Shown here: positions 8,067-15,378 of the stretch, piece by piece
How the letters are laid out: each line of letters starts with the position of its first letter
Position numbering within the stretch: position 1 is the stretch's first letter
Assembly (NCBI GenBank): GCA_020726085.1
Contig: DYTG01000012.1
Span: 1 to 24,297 of the forward strand
Reading direction: 5' to 3'
DNA: 24,297 bases
Origin: Sulfurovum sp.
GTDB lineage: Bacteria; Campylobacterota; Campylobacteria; Campylobacterales; Sulfurovaceae
Translations under genes and position numbers: made by a program
The notes under the pieces: model-generated
The model's input: the letters and a program-made list of their open reading frames with translations, nothing else
The model's database searches: none
What the model was told of the DNA's origin: nothing

Positions 8067-8201
8067 TTACACACTATGCAAGACAAGTTGATTTTTAAAC
8101 CCATTGACACGATTGAGACTATCATCAGCGATATAGTCCCAAATTGCACCAAAGTGTTGTCTAAAATCAGCATTGTATTCTATTTACAACTTTTTGTTCA
8201 C
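8067..8201 (-). pseudogene. ParE/RelE-superfamily toxin N-terminal remnant
   Basis: Read on the minus strand from GTG at 8199-8201, the frame gives VNKKL, then a TAA, then IEYNADFRQHFGAIWDYIA and DDSLNRVNGFKNQL, before ending at TAA 8067-8069. The pattern of a starting beta strand and two helices with WDYIADDS...F.NQL is that of ParE plasmid-stabilisation toxins, which normally run about 90-100 residues and carry their catalytic or functional region in the missing C-terminal half. The fragment has one in-frame stop (about 8184-8186) and is truncated, so it should not make an active toxin. No antitoxin is recognisable upstream. Confidence 0.55.
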
Positions 8202-8221
8202 AATCTTACTTACTGACCTCA

Positions 8222-8237
8222 CCCCCCCCACACACAC
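8222..8237. repeat. C8 homopolymer followed by CA repeats
   Basis: Eight consecutive C (8222-8229) run into four CA/AC steps (to 8237). It lies 24 nt upstream of the ATG at 8262 of a broken gene. Such tracts are slippage-prone; in Campylobacterota poly-C/G tracts often mediate phase variation. Confidence 0.7.
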
Positions 8238-8261
8238 GTTAATGTAGTAGGATACAGAAAC

Positions 8262-8868
8262 ATGGAAGAGAGAAAATGTTATTTTAAAATTTCAAAAGAT
8301 TCCGATAAGGTGAAGAATATAGAGAGTAATTTTTACAAAATCAAGGTAAAAAGTATTGCATTTAAGAGTTTTTTTGAAAAAACCTTTTTTTCATCAAGAT
8401 AAAGCGTTGCACAATTTAATTGGAGAGTAGCACTACTACTTTTACGGTTCGATAAAAAATAGCGAGGGTAAACATAAAATTTGGAATGTTTTGGTGCCCA
8501 TAAAAGCCAACAAAGAGGTTGTTCATATTGACAAAACCAATAACAAAGTTCTTGTACGAGGAGTATTGGATACGACTTTTAATGAACGTTAAATATTTAT
8601 CAAAGCAACAGGTAATGAGTCGGGTAATCTATCGTTAATGATTATTGATAATCAAGAATCTTACAAGAGCCTCTTCAAAGTAAGCTATATGGATAAAGTA
8701 CACGGAAAACAAAACAATATGGCAATGTTTGGTATTTTTTCCAAAGTGGCGTTGCAAGAGAAAGAGATTATTGAAAGTTTAGGTTTTGATATTTGTGAAA
8801 CTCAACTCATAGAGAGCAGCAGCTTTGATTCTAGGGTTTACGAGTCTAATGCTAAAATGCAAACTTAA
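8262..8868 (+). pseudogene. Unidentified gene with frameshift and two stops
   Basis: ATG 8262 starts a frame (MEERKCYFKISKDSDKV...) that ends at TAA 8400-8402. Shifting frame at the T7 run around 8385-8391 gives a continuous +1 frame to 8868, interrupted only by TAG 8428-8430 and TAA 8590-8592. The composite reads through HYYFYGSIKNSEGKHKIWN, VLVPIKANKEVVHIDKTN, KATGNESGNLSLMIIDNQE and MAMFGIFSKVALQEKEIIES, ending KMQT. It would be about 200 residues, soluble, with no signal peptide or membrane helix and an alpha/beta appearance. I do not recognise the family. The persistence of sensible protein sequence in one frame across both stops shows a recently inactivated gene rather than random DNA. 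Confidence 0.55.
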
Positions 8869-9173
8869 TTTTTAATCCATCAAATCGCCACGACAAATCC
8901 TTGCACTACAATCAACACAAACTCCAACTCTCGATGAAATCTTTTGTTTACGATAAGTTTTTTGTGGCGGGGAGTATCTTTTTGTGCAGTGATTTGGGTT
9001 TGCAAGAGGATTCTGAATCTGATTACAGCTTCTCGCTAGGTTGGGCAGATAGTCGCAAAGGCAAATTTTCTATTACCTACCCCAACGAATACATGAAAGC
9101 CCGCTGGCCATGGAGAGATGAGGGAGGCATCTCGCCCCTTGAGGGCAAAATCTCTATTTTGTATAATTTTTAG
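8856..9173 (+). pseudogene. C-terminal fragment of a probable outer-membrane beta-barrel protein
   Basis: The frame opens after a TAA at 8853 and has no ATG near its beginning; a TTG at 8901 is the only possible early start. It encodes NPSNRHDKSLHYNQHKLQL, SFVYDKFFVAGSIFLCSDLGL, YSFSLGWADSRKGKFSITY, then an Arg/Trp-rich stretch ending LEGKISILYNF. Alternating hydrophobic/polar strands and a terminal Phe are typical of barrel proteins, whose last strand carries the assembly signal. No signal peptide or N-terminal strands are present, so this looks like the 3' piece of a deleted gene. It overlaps the end of the broken upstream gene by 13 bp in another frame. Confidence 0.45.
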
Positions 9174-9219
9174 AAGCTGATTCTAATTTCGTATTAAAGA
9201 GATTGTTTTGTAAAGTTTT

Positions 9220-9732
9220 TTACAGATTGTATTTTTTTCGCCATGCCTTTTCAAACTTTTTGCGTTTGACAAAGGAGAGATTTTCGATAAAAACGTGACC
9301 GTTGAGATGTTCTATCTCGTGCTGTAGAGCAATTGCCAAAAACTTATCACTCTCTACTATTTGCTTGTTGCCGTAACGATCGCGATACTCAATCTTGACG
9401 TATTTGAAACGCTTAACATCTTCATAGACATCGGGGACACTTAGACAACCCTCTTGATAGCTTGTTGTACCCTCTTGGATTAAAAAGACTGGATTAATAA
9501 CCTCCAAAGTCTTCTCTTTGGGTTGTGTTCCGTCCTCTTCATTGGGCAGACTGACGATAAGTACTCTTTGGGGAATGCTTATTTGAATGGCGGCCAATCC
9601 TACACCGTTGCGGGCAACCATTGTCTCATACATATCATCAAGAAGAGTATGAAGTTGGGCATCAAAGGTTTGAACTTCGTCTGAGACAATCCCGAGACGT
9701 TTGTCGGGATAGATTAAAATCTCTCGTATCAT
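9220..9732 (-). CDS. def: Peptide deformylase
   Basis: A 170-residue metalloenzyme that removes the N-formyl group from newly made proteins. All three family motifs are present: GVGLAAIQ (residues 43-50), EGCLSVP with metal ligand Cys96, and QHEIEHLNG with metal ligands His138 and His142 and catalytic Glu139. Length is standard. The ATG is 9 nt after the clpP stop, in the order tig-clpP-def. The grouping links co-translational folding, quality-control proteolysis and N-terminal maturation in one operon. Confidence 0.96.
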   Translation of the reverse strand: MIREILIYPDKRLGIVSDEVQTFDAQLHTLLDDMYETMVARNGVGLAAIQISIPQRVLIVSLPNEEDGTQPKEKTLEVINPVFLIQEGTTSYQEGCLSVPDVYEDVKRFKYVKIEYRDRYGNKQIVESDKFLAIALQHEIEHLNGHVFIENLSFVKRKKFEKAWRKKYNL

Positions 9733-9741
9733 GGTTTAAGC

Positions 9742-10335
9742 CTAGATGTTGATGTTGTGTTTTTCTAATACTTTATCAATCAAGCCGTACTCCAAAGCCT
9801 CACTCGCTGACATAAAGTAGTCTCGTTCGGTATCTTTTTCAATACGCTCTTTGGTTTTGCCTGTTTGCGAAGCCATAATTTCGTTGAGTGTATCTTTGAG
9901 ACGTTGAATCTCTTGCGCTTGGATTTGGATATCGGTTGATTGTCCACGTGCACCACCTGAGGGCTGATGGATCATAATGCGTGAATGGGGCAGTGCGTAA
10001 CGTTTGCCTTTGGTACCCGAAGAGAGCAAAAAAGCCCCCATAGAGGCAGCTTGACCGATACAAATGGTTACAACATTGGGTTTGATATAGTTCATGGTGT
10101 CATACATGGACAAACCACTTGTAATAACCCCACCTGGAGAATTGATGTAAAAATAGATATCTTTATCGGGGTCTTGGGCTTCCAAAAAGAGCAGTTGGGC
10201 TACAATAGAGGAGGCTACGGCATCATTGACCTCGCCTGTTAGCATGATAATTCTATCTTTAAGCAGCCTCGAATAGATATCGTAGCTTCGCTCACCTCTA
10301 GCGGTTTGTTCTATCACATAGGGTATATAGCTCAT
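9742..10335 (-). CDS. clpP: ATP-dependent Clp protease proteolytic subunit
   Basis: A 197-residue serine protease subunit forming the ClpP tetradecamer, which works with ClpX or ClpA. The catalytic triad is Ser98 in GQAASMGA, His123 in MIHQPSGG and Asp172 in TERDYFMS. The N-terminus SYIPYVIEQTARGERSYDIYSRLL is the mature ClpP axial-loop region without a long propeptide. Its start codon shares a base with the tig stop (TAATG), so translation is probably coupled to trigger factor. Confidence 0.97.
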   Translation of the reverse strand: MSYIPYVIEQTARGERSYDIYSRLLKDRIIMLTGEVNDAVASSIVAQLLFLEAQDPDKDIYFYINSPGGVITSGLSMYDTMNYIKPNVVTICIGQAASMGAFLLSSGTKGKRYALPHSRIMIHQPSGGARGQSTDIQIQAQEIQRLKDTLNEIMASQTGKTKERIEKDTERDYFMSASEALEYGLIDKVLEKHNINI

Positions 10336-11648
10336 TACACTTCCTCTTGCTCATCTTTGTTGTTGAGTTCAAGCAACTTTGCAAAGAGTCTATCTTCAAT
10401 CATCTCCATTTTGAGAGCAGGAATAAGATTGTTTTTTTGGTAGTACTCAATAGCCTCTTGAGGATTTTGTCTTTGCATCATTGCTTCATAATAGAGCGTT
10501 TGACTCACCTCTTCGTCACTGACTCTAATCTCTAGGGCTTTAGCAAGACTATCGACAATAAAAGTAGCCTTGACGCTTGTTGCGGCATCTTCTCGTACCG
10601 ATTCTCGGAGTTCTTCGAGCTTAGCAGCGTCGTTTTTATAGGTTTCAAGCTCCTCTTTGCTCATGCTTTTTGCTTTTTGATTGACTTGCGCATCAATCTC
10701 TTGTTCTACGATATTGTTGGGTAAATCAAACTGAAATTTCTCCACCAATGCTTCGAGCATTTTGGGCTTAAGCTCTTCGTTGTAGAGTTTTGAGAGTTTT
10801 TCAGACTCCATTTGTGCTTTGACTCTCTCGTGTACCTTTTGGGGTGTTGCATCCGTCTCTCCACTCAGTAGCTTTTGAGCCAAAGCATCGTCCAATACCG
10901 CCTCGCCTTTGGCTTGAATCTCATGAAGTGTAACGCTAAATTGCGTCTCTTTACCCGCTAAATCCTTGGCTTGGTAATCGCTAGGGAAGGTAACTGTGAT
11001 GGTTTTTTCTTCTCCCATCTTCATCCCTTTGAGTTGCTCTTCAAATCCTGGGATAAATTGCCCTAAACCGATACGCAGACTAAAGTGTTGCGCTTTGCCA
11101 CCCTCAAAGGGTACTCCCTCAATGCTTCCTTCAAAATCAATTACGGTCATATCGCCCTCTTCTACGCCACGATCCTCTTCAATCTTCACAAAAGGTGCTT
11201 GTGCTTCAACCAATCCTTTTACACGCTCTTCAAGCTCTTGCGGGGTTACTTGCGGTTTTTCATATCGAGGTGCTATCTCTTCGTATCCACTCAAATCAAT
11301 ATCAGGCGTAATGGATACCTCAATCTCTATATCCAAATCCTCTTGTGCCTTTTTGTACTTTTTGAAGATTGGCTGACCAATAACACGGTTGGAGGCAATA
11401 GCGAGTTCTTTTAGTCCTCTATCAAGCAACTCTCTGACAATCTCGGCCTCAGCATCTTGCGACAATCGCTCACCGTGACGTGCTTTGACTACATGAGTAG
11501 GCACTTTACCTTTTCTAAATCCATCCAGTTTGAGTTGCTTTCCTGCCTCTTTGGCAAGTTTATCGACTTTGCTATCGATTATCTTTGTTGTTACTTTAGT
11601 AGCAATGCTATAGTTTGCATTGTCCAATTTGTTTGTTGTAATATCCAC
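10335..11648 (-). CDS. tig: Trigger factor
   Basis: A ribosome-bound chaperone and peptidyl-prolyl isomerase of about 437 residues. The N-terminal ribosome-binding signature GFRKGKVP is at about residues 43-50. The FKBP-type domain follows at about 150-240 (GDMTVIDFEGSIEGVPFEGG, IPGFEEQLKGMKMGEEKTI), then the helical chaperone arms with a charged C-terminus. Two consecutive GTG codons (11651 and 11648) can start the frame. AAGGG lies 4 nt before the first and 7 nt before the second, so the second is favoured. It heads tig-clpP-def and is divergent from topA. Confidence 0.95.
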   Translation of the reverse strand: MDITTNKLDNANYSIATKVTTKIIDSKVDKLAKEAGKQLKLDGFRKGKVPTHVVKARHGERLSQDAEAEIVRELLDRGLKELAIASNRVIGQPIFKKYKKAQEDLDIEIEVSITPDIDLSGYEEIAPRYEKPQVTPQELEERVKGLVEAQAPFVKIEEDRGVEEGDMTVIDFEGSIEGVPFEGGKAQHFSLRIGLGQFIPGFEEQLKGMKMGEEKTITVTFPSDYQAKDLAGKETQFSVTLHEIQAKGEAVLDDALAQKLLSGETDATPQKVHERVKAQMESEKLSKLYNEELKPKMLEALVEKFQFDLPNNIVEQEIDAQVNQKAKSMSKEELETYKNDAAKLEELRESVREDAATSVKATFIVDSLAKALEIRVSDEEVSQTLYYEAMMQRQNPQEAIEYYQKNNLIPALKMEMIEDRLFAKLLELNNKDEQEEV

Positions 11649-11666
11649 CACAAAACCCTTTTGTTA

Positions 11667-11672
11667 ATTATA
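11667..11672 (-). promoter_or_regulatory. Possible -10 element for tig
   Basis: TATAAT on the minus strand about 15-20 nt before the GTG start codons. No clear -35 is seen and the leader would be very short. A second minus-strand TATAAT lies at 11727-11732 and may be the real one. Confidence 0.3.
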
Positions 11673-11798
11673 ATTGCGTGATTTTATCGAAAAATCCATA
11701 AATATCCTATTTTTTGTAAAGAAATTATTATATTTAAATTGAACTTAACTTTTATTGATATTGATAAACCATGCACGTTAAAAAGTCAAGACAATCAC

Positions 11799-11826
11799 TT
11801 GAACTATTATTTTTTTATGTTAGAAT
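11799..11826 (+). promoter_or_regulatory. Promoter of topA
   Basis: TTGAAC (11799-11804) and TAGAAT (11821-11826) are separated by 16 nt, giving a predicted start near 11833. This lies 3' of the longest possible topA ATG at 11771, and so supports translation from ATG 11858. Confidence 0.55.
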
Positions 11827-11857
11827 TACGCAAAAATTTAGCAAAGTAACCCAAATT

Positions 11858-14062
11858 ATGAAAAATTTAATTATCGTTGAATCCCCTGCCAAGGCTAGGA
11901 CTATCTCTAATTTTTTAAACAAAAATTACAAAGTCATTGCCTCCAAAGGGCATATTCGAGATCTTCCTAAGAGTACCTTTGGAATTACCATTGATGAAGA
12001 GAGCGGCGAATTTGTACCCAAATACTCTATTCCACGAACCGCTAGTCCTACCGTCAAAGAGATTAAAGAGTTGGCCAAAAAAGCCCAAGTGGTCTATATC
12101 GCAACCGATGAGGATAGAGAGGGGGAGGCTATTGGGTATCATATTGCCAAAGCCATTGGAAAAGATCCCGACAAGCTCCCTCGTATCGTCTTTCATGAGA
12201 TTACCAAAAAAGCGATTTTGCACGCTCTTGAAAATCCACGCACGATTGATAATGATAGCTTCAACGCCCAACAAACTCGTCGGATGCTCGATAGAATTGT
12301 AGGCTACAAACTCTCACCGCTTTTGGCTTCTAAGGTTCAAAAGGGATTGAGTGCGGGTAGAGTCCAAAGCTCGACGCTTAAGCTCATTGTCGATAGAGAG
12401 CGTGAGATTAATGAATTTAAGCCTGTAGAGTATTGGAGCATTGATGCACTCTTTGAAAAAACGATTGAGGCCTCTGTCTATTCGTTTGAGGGGAACAAAC
12501 TCGAAAAACTCTCCATTACCAATGAAGCACAAGCCAACGCAATAGTTGAGAGTATCCAAGGAGAGAGTTTTAGCGTCAAAGAGATCAAAAAGGTACTCAA
12601 AAACTCCAAAACGCCTCCGCCTTTTATGACCTCCACGCTCCAACAAACCGCCTCCAATACATTGGGAATGTCGCCCAAAAAAGCGATGATGATAGCCCAA
12701 AAACTCTATGAGGGTGTTGCAACCCATGAGGGTATGGCGGGAGTTATCACCTATATGCGTACCGATAGCCTCAATCTCTCCAAAGAGGCGGTTGAAGAAG
12801 CAAGAGAGTATATTGCCCATACATACGGGGAAAAATATCTACCCAAAAGCCCCAAAATCTATACCACCAAATCCAAAGCCGCCCAAGAGGCACACGAGGC
12901 GATACGCCCAACCCTTATTGGTTTTACGCCTCAAATTGCCAAAGATTATCTTAGCGGTGATGAACTCAAACTCTATACACTCATCTACAACCGCTTTGTA
13001 GCTTCGCAAATGAGCGATGCCCAGCTTGAATCCCAAACCATTATCTTTGGAGGTAGCAAAACAGAGTTTAAAGCCACAGGAAGCAGATTGGTTTTTGATG
13101 GATACTACAAAGTAGCCAAAACCAACCAAAAAGATACACTCCTTCCGTCTTTGGAAGAGGGACAAAAGGTGAGTCTTGACAAACTTGATTTCAAACAAAA
13201 CTTCACCGAACCACCTCCAAGATACAATGAAGCTTCCATTATCAAAAAGCTTGAGTCTTTGGGCATTGGGCGACCCAGCACCTACGCACCTACTATCTCA
13301 ACGCTTCAAGCACGAGAGTATATTACACTCGACAAAAAAAAGATTGCCCCTACCGAAGTCGCCTTTACTGTGACGCAACTGCTTGAAAAACACTTTTACG
13401 ATATAGTCGATAGCCAATTTACCGCCAATATGGAAGATAGACTTGATAAGATAGCCCAAGGGCAAGAGGATTGGCAAAAGGTACTCAAAGAGTTTTACGA
13501 TCCTTTTATAGAAAAAGTCGATGAGGGCAAAAACACCATCGTAAGCCTCAAAGTCGTCAAGCCTACAGGCGAGAAGTGTCCTCAGTGCGGGGATGGGGAT
13601 TTGTTGTTACGCAAAGGACGTTACGGAGAGTTTGTGGCGTGTAGCAATTTCCCACAATGCAAATACACCAAAAACATGGGACAAAAAGAGACTCCAGCGA
13701 TTCAAAAGAGCGACGAGAAGTGCGATAAATGCGGAGCCGATATGGTCATCAAAGACTCTCGCAGAGGCAAATTTTTGGCTTGTAGTGCCTATCCGACATG
13801 CAAAAACGCCAAACCCATCAATCCACCCAAAGTCATTAAGGTGCTTTGTCCTGAGTGTAAAGGCGAGATACAAGAGAAGCAGGGGAGAAGAAACAAATTT
13901 TTTGGTTGTGCAAACTATCCTACTTGTACCTTTATAGCCAATTTTCAACCCATCAACGCCAATTGTCCAACGTGCGACTACCTAATGGGTATAAAAACAC
14001 TCAAAAGCGGAACGTTTCATGAGTGCTTTAAGTGCAAACACAAAGTGAAAGTGGAGGAGTAG
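11858..14062 (+). CDS. topA: DNA topoisomerase I
   Basis: A 734-residue type IA topoisomerase that relaxes negative supercoils. The TOPRIM domain has Glu8 (IIVESPAKA) and the DxDxE triad Asp84/Asp86/Glu88 in ATDEDREGE. The active-site Tyr299 is in GVITYMRTDS. Four C-terminal zinc-ribbon units follow, starting CPQC, CDKC, CPEC and CPTC; the last ends in the degenerate ECFKCKHK. The frame extends upstream to 11771, but ATG 11858 (MKNLIIVESPAKA) gives the family N-terminus and lies after the predicted promoter. It is divergent from tig and followed by the mntA/hepT-like pair. Confidence 0.96.
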   Translation: MKNLIIVESPAKARTISNFLNKNYKVIASKGHIRDLPKSTFGITIDEESGEFVPKYSIPRTASPTVKEIKELAKKAQVVYIATDEDREGEAIGYHIAKAIGKDPDKLPRIVFHEITKKAILHALENPRTIDNDSFNAQQTRRMLDRIVGYKLSPLLASKVQKGLSAGRVQSSTLKLIVDREREINEFKPVEYWSIDALFEKTIEASVYSFEGNKLEKLSITNEAQANAIVESIQGESFSVKEIKKVLKNSKTPPPFMTSTLQQTASNTLGMSPKKAMMIAQKLYEGVATHEGMAGVITYMRTDSLNLSKEAVEEAREYIAHTYGEKYLPKSPKIYTTKSKAAQEAHEAIRPTLIGFTPQIAKDYLSGDELKLYTLIYNRFVASQMSDAQLESQTIIFGGSKTEFKATGSRLVFDGYYKVAKTNQKDTLLPSLEEGQKVSLDKLDFKQNFTEPPPRYNEASIIKKLESLGIGRPSTYAPTISTLQAREYITLDKKKIAPTEVAFTVTQLLEKHFYDIVDSQFTANMEDRLDKIAQGQEDWQKVLKEFYDPFIEKVDEGKNTIVSLKVVKPTGEKCPQCGDGDLLLRKGRYGEFVACSNFPQCKYTKNMGQKETPAIQKSDEKCDKCGADMVIKDSRRGKFLACSAYPTCKNAKPINPPKVIKVLCPECKGEIQEKQGRRNKFFGCANYPTCTFIANFQPINANCPTCDYLMGIKTLKSGTFHECFKCKHKVKVEE

Positions 14063-14109
14063 GCATACTCCGCAAAAACACAAAGAGCCTGAAGCAAAAG
14101 GAGCGTGTC

Positions 14110-14400
14110 GTGACAAAAGATGAGATATTAGCAACGCTTAGAGAGCAAAAAATATACATACAACAAAAATACGAGGTGGATAAAATTGCTCTTTTTGGTA
14201 GCTATGCTAAAGAGATAGCGACACCGCAAAGTGATATTGATTTTTATGTCGTTCTCAAAAAGAAAAGTATTGACAATATGACAGGTCTATGGCTCTATTT
14301 GGAAAATCTTTTCGATAAAAAAATAGACCTTTTCTATCATCATCCCAAGATTCGGCAAGGTCTCAAAACTCAAATTGAGCAAGAGGCTATCTATGTATAA
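14110..14400 (+). CDS. mntA: MntA-like nucleotidyltransferase antitoxin
   Basis: A 96-residue minimal nucleotidyltransferase. LFGSYAKEIATPQSDIDFYVV contains GSX10DXD (Gly30-Ser31, Asp42, Asp44), with a third acidic residue at Asp73 in KKIDLFY. This is the exact motif of MntA antitoxins, which in Shewanella oneidensis AMPylate the partner HepT toxin. GTG 14110 was chosen because AAAGGAG ends 6 nt upstream; the frame is open farther upstream, but only inside topA. The stop overlaps the start of the HEPN gene. Together they make a compact toxin-antitoxin module inserted between topA and the phosphoesterase gene. The activity is inferred from family, not shown. Confidence 0.8.
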   Translation: MTKDEILATLREQKIYIQQKYEVDKIALFGSYAKEIATPQSDIDFYVVLKKKSIDNMTGLWLYLENLFDKKIDLFYHHPKIRQGLKTQIEQEAIYV

Positions 14401-14776
14401 GATGTCATTGTATGAGCTGTTGGAATTTATTTTGGAGAGCATCAAAGTGATTCAAAAACGATTTTCATTCATCCATTCAAGCGACGACTTCATGCAAGAC
14501 GATAGTGGTTTAGAAAAACTTGATAGTATCATTATGCGCATACAAACCATAGGTGAAGCCCTTAAAAATATTGATAAACACGAAAAAGGCTTTTTAGAGA
14601 GTGTTGCACCTAGTGAGTATTGGAGTAATATTATCAAACTCAGAGACTTAATTTCGCATCACTGCGTTGATATTGATTTGGAGACTATTTTTATGATTTG
14701 TGATGAAAAATTGGATGATTTGGAAGATAAAATATCCGTTTTATTGGGTAGAGCCAAAGAGTCCAATAAGCAATAA
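14393..14776 (+). CDS. hepT: HepT-like HEPN ribonuclease toxin (DUF86)
   Basis: A 127-residue all-helical HEPN protein. Landmarks are LEKLDSIIMRIQTIGEALKNID and KLRDLISHHCVDIDLETIF. Arg84 and His89 form the RX4H ribonuclease motif. In HepT the motif is RX4HXY and the Tyr is the AMPylation target; here the third position is Cys91 (HHC), a possible single-base TAC to TGC change. ATG 14393 was chosen for its overlap with the mntA stop and for AAGAGG upstream; a second ATG lies 9 nt downstream. It is co-transcribed with the nucleotidyltransferase. It could be an intact toxin regulated differently, or an inactive one. Confidence 0.8.
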   Translation: MYKMSLYELLEFILESIKVIQKRFSFIHSSDDFMQDDSGLEKLDSIIMRIQTIGEALKNIDKHEKGFLESVAPSEYWSNIIKLRDLISHHCVDIDLETIFMICDEKLDDLEDKISVLLGRAKESNKQ

Positions 14777-14820
14777 AATAGACATTTTACTCAAACACAT
14801 CATACTTTCAAGGATATACC

Positions 14821-15330
14821 ATGACACGCATAGGCATTCTTTCCGATAGTCACACCAAAAGAGAGCTTCATCAAAAGGCTTTGCGATACCTAGTAAGCAA
14901 AGAGGTGGAGTACATTATCCACGCAGGGGATATTTGCACACAAAGCAATATCGATGATCTTAAAGCGATCCAAAAACCCTTTGTTTTGGTGCGGGGAAAC
15001 AACGATAGGGCGTTACACGATTCCGTTATCCAACAAGAACCCTACTACTTTAAAATTAAAGAACACACCTTTAAGCTTATGCATCTTCCTTATTATCTGA
15101 CTCCCGATAGCGATATTGTCATTTATGGTCACACCCACCAACACACCATCGAATACAAAGGCGGTACGCTGTTTTTAAATTCAGGCGAAGTGTGTGCTAG
15201 AGAAAAGGATTTAAGCGAAGTGATGGTTTTGGAGATAGCCTATGAAGAGTATCGGGTGATACGAGCCTATCGTAAACCCACATTGAGTATTTGGATTGAG
15301 GAGACGCATAAGTTTGATCGAGTGTACTAA
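14821..15330 (+). CDS. YfcE/MJ0936-type metallophosphoesterase
   Basis: A 169-residue calcineurin-like phosphodiesterase. The metal-site motifs occur in the family order: SDSH (Asp9, His11), HAGD (Asp37), RGNND (Asn60/Asn61), MHLPYY (His88) and YGHTHQH (His104, His106). Members hydrolyse phosphodiesters in vitro; the physiological substrate is generally unknown and cannot be read here. AAGGATAT precedes the ATG. It lies 44 nt after the hepT-like gene and 48 nt before the glycosyltransferase, all on the same strand. Confidence 0.85.
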   Translation: MTRIGILSDSHTKRELHQKALRYLVSKEVEYIIHAGDICTQSNIDDLKAIQKPFVLVRGNNDRALHDSVIQQEPYYFKIKEHTFKLMHLPYYLTPDSDIVIYGHTHQHTIEYKGGTLFLNSGEVCAREKDLSEVMVLEIAYEEYRVIRAYRKPTLSIWIEETHKFDRVY

Positions 15331-15347
15331 AATAGCGGTTAAAAAAA

Positions 15348-15353
15348 TATAAT
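15348..15353 (+). promoter_or_regulatory. Possible -10 element for the glycosyltransferase gene
   Basis: TATAAT 25 nt before ATG 15379. No acceptable -35 at 16-18 nt. Confidence 0.35.
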
Positions 15354-15378
15354 CAAAACGTAACCGTAGTGCTATAAA

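Larger units (their letters stand above)
7919..8261. other. Intergenic region with toxin remnant and C8/CA tract
   Basis: No intact gene. It holds the icd leader (AGGAGA about 9 nt before its ATG, minus strand), a parE-like fragment at 8067-8201 on the minus strand, and a C8 run followed by CA repeats at 8222-8237. I could not identify a convincing icd promoter. Confidence 0.6.

Noticed and set aside
8076..8216. 47-codon plus-strand frame upstream of the C8 tract
   Set aside because: The opposite strand gives a recognisable ParE-like pattern over the same bases, so this frame is a shadow.
8211..8229. Resemblance of CTGACCTCACCCC to the transposase repeat end (TGACCTTACGCACCCC)
   Set aside because: Only about ten bases agree and the rest is a homopolymer; too short to call an IS end.
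11771..11857. N-terminal extension of topoisomerase I from ATG 11771
   Set aside because: It covers the likely promoter and adds residues not found in the family; MKNLIIVESPAKA is the normal start.
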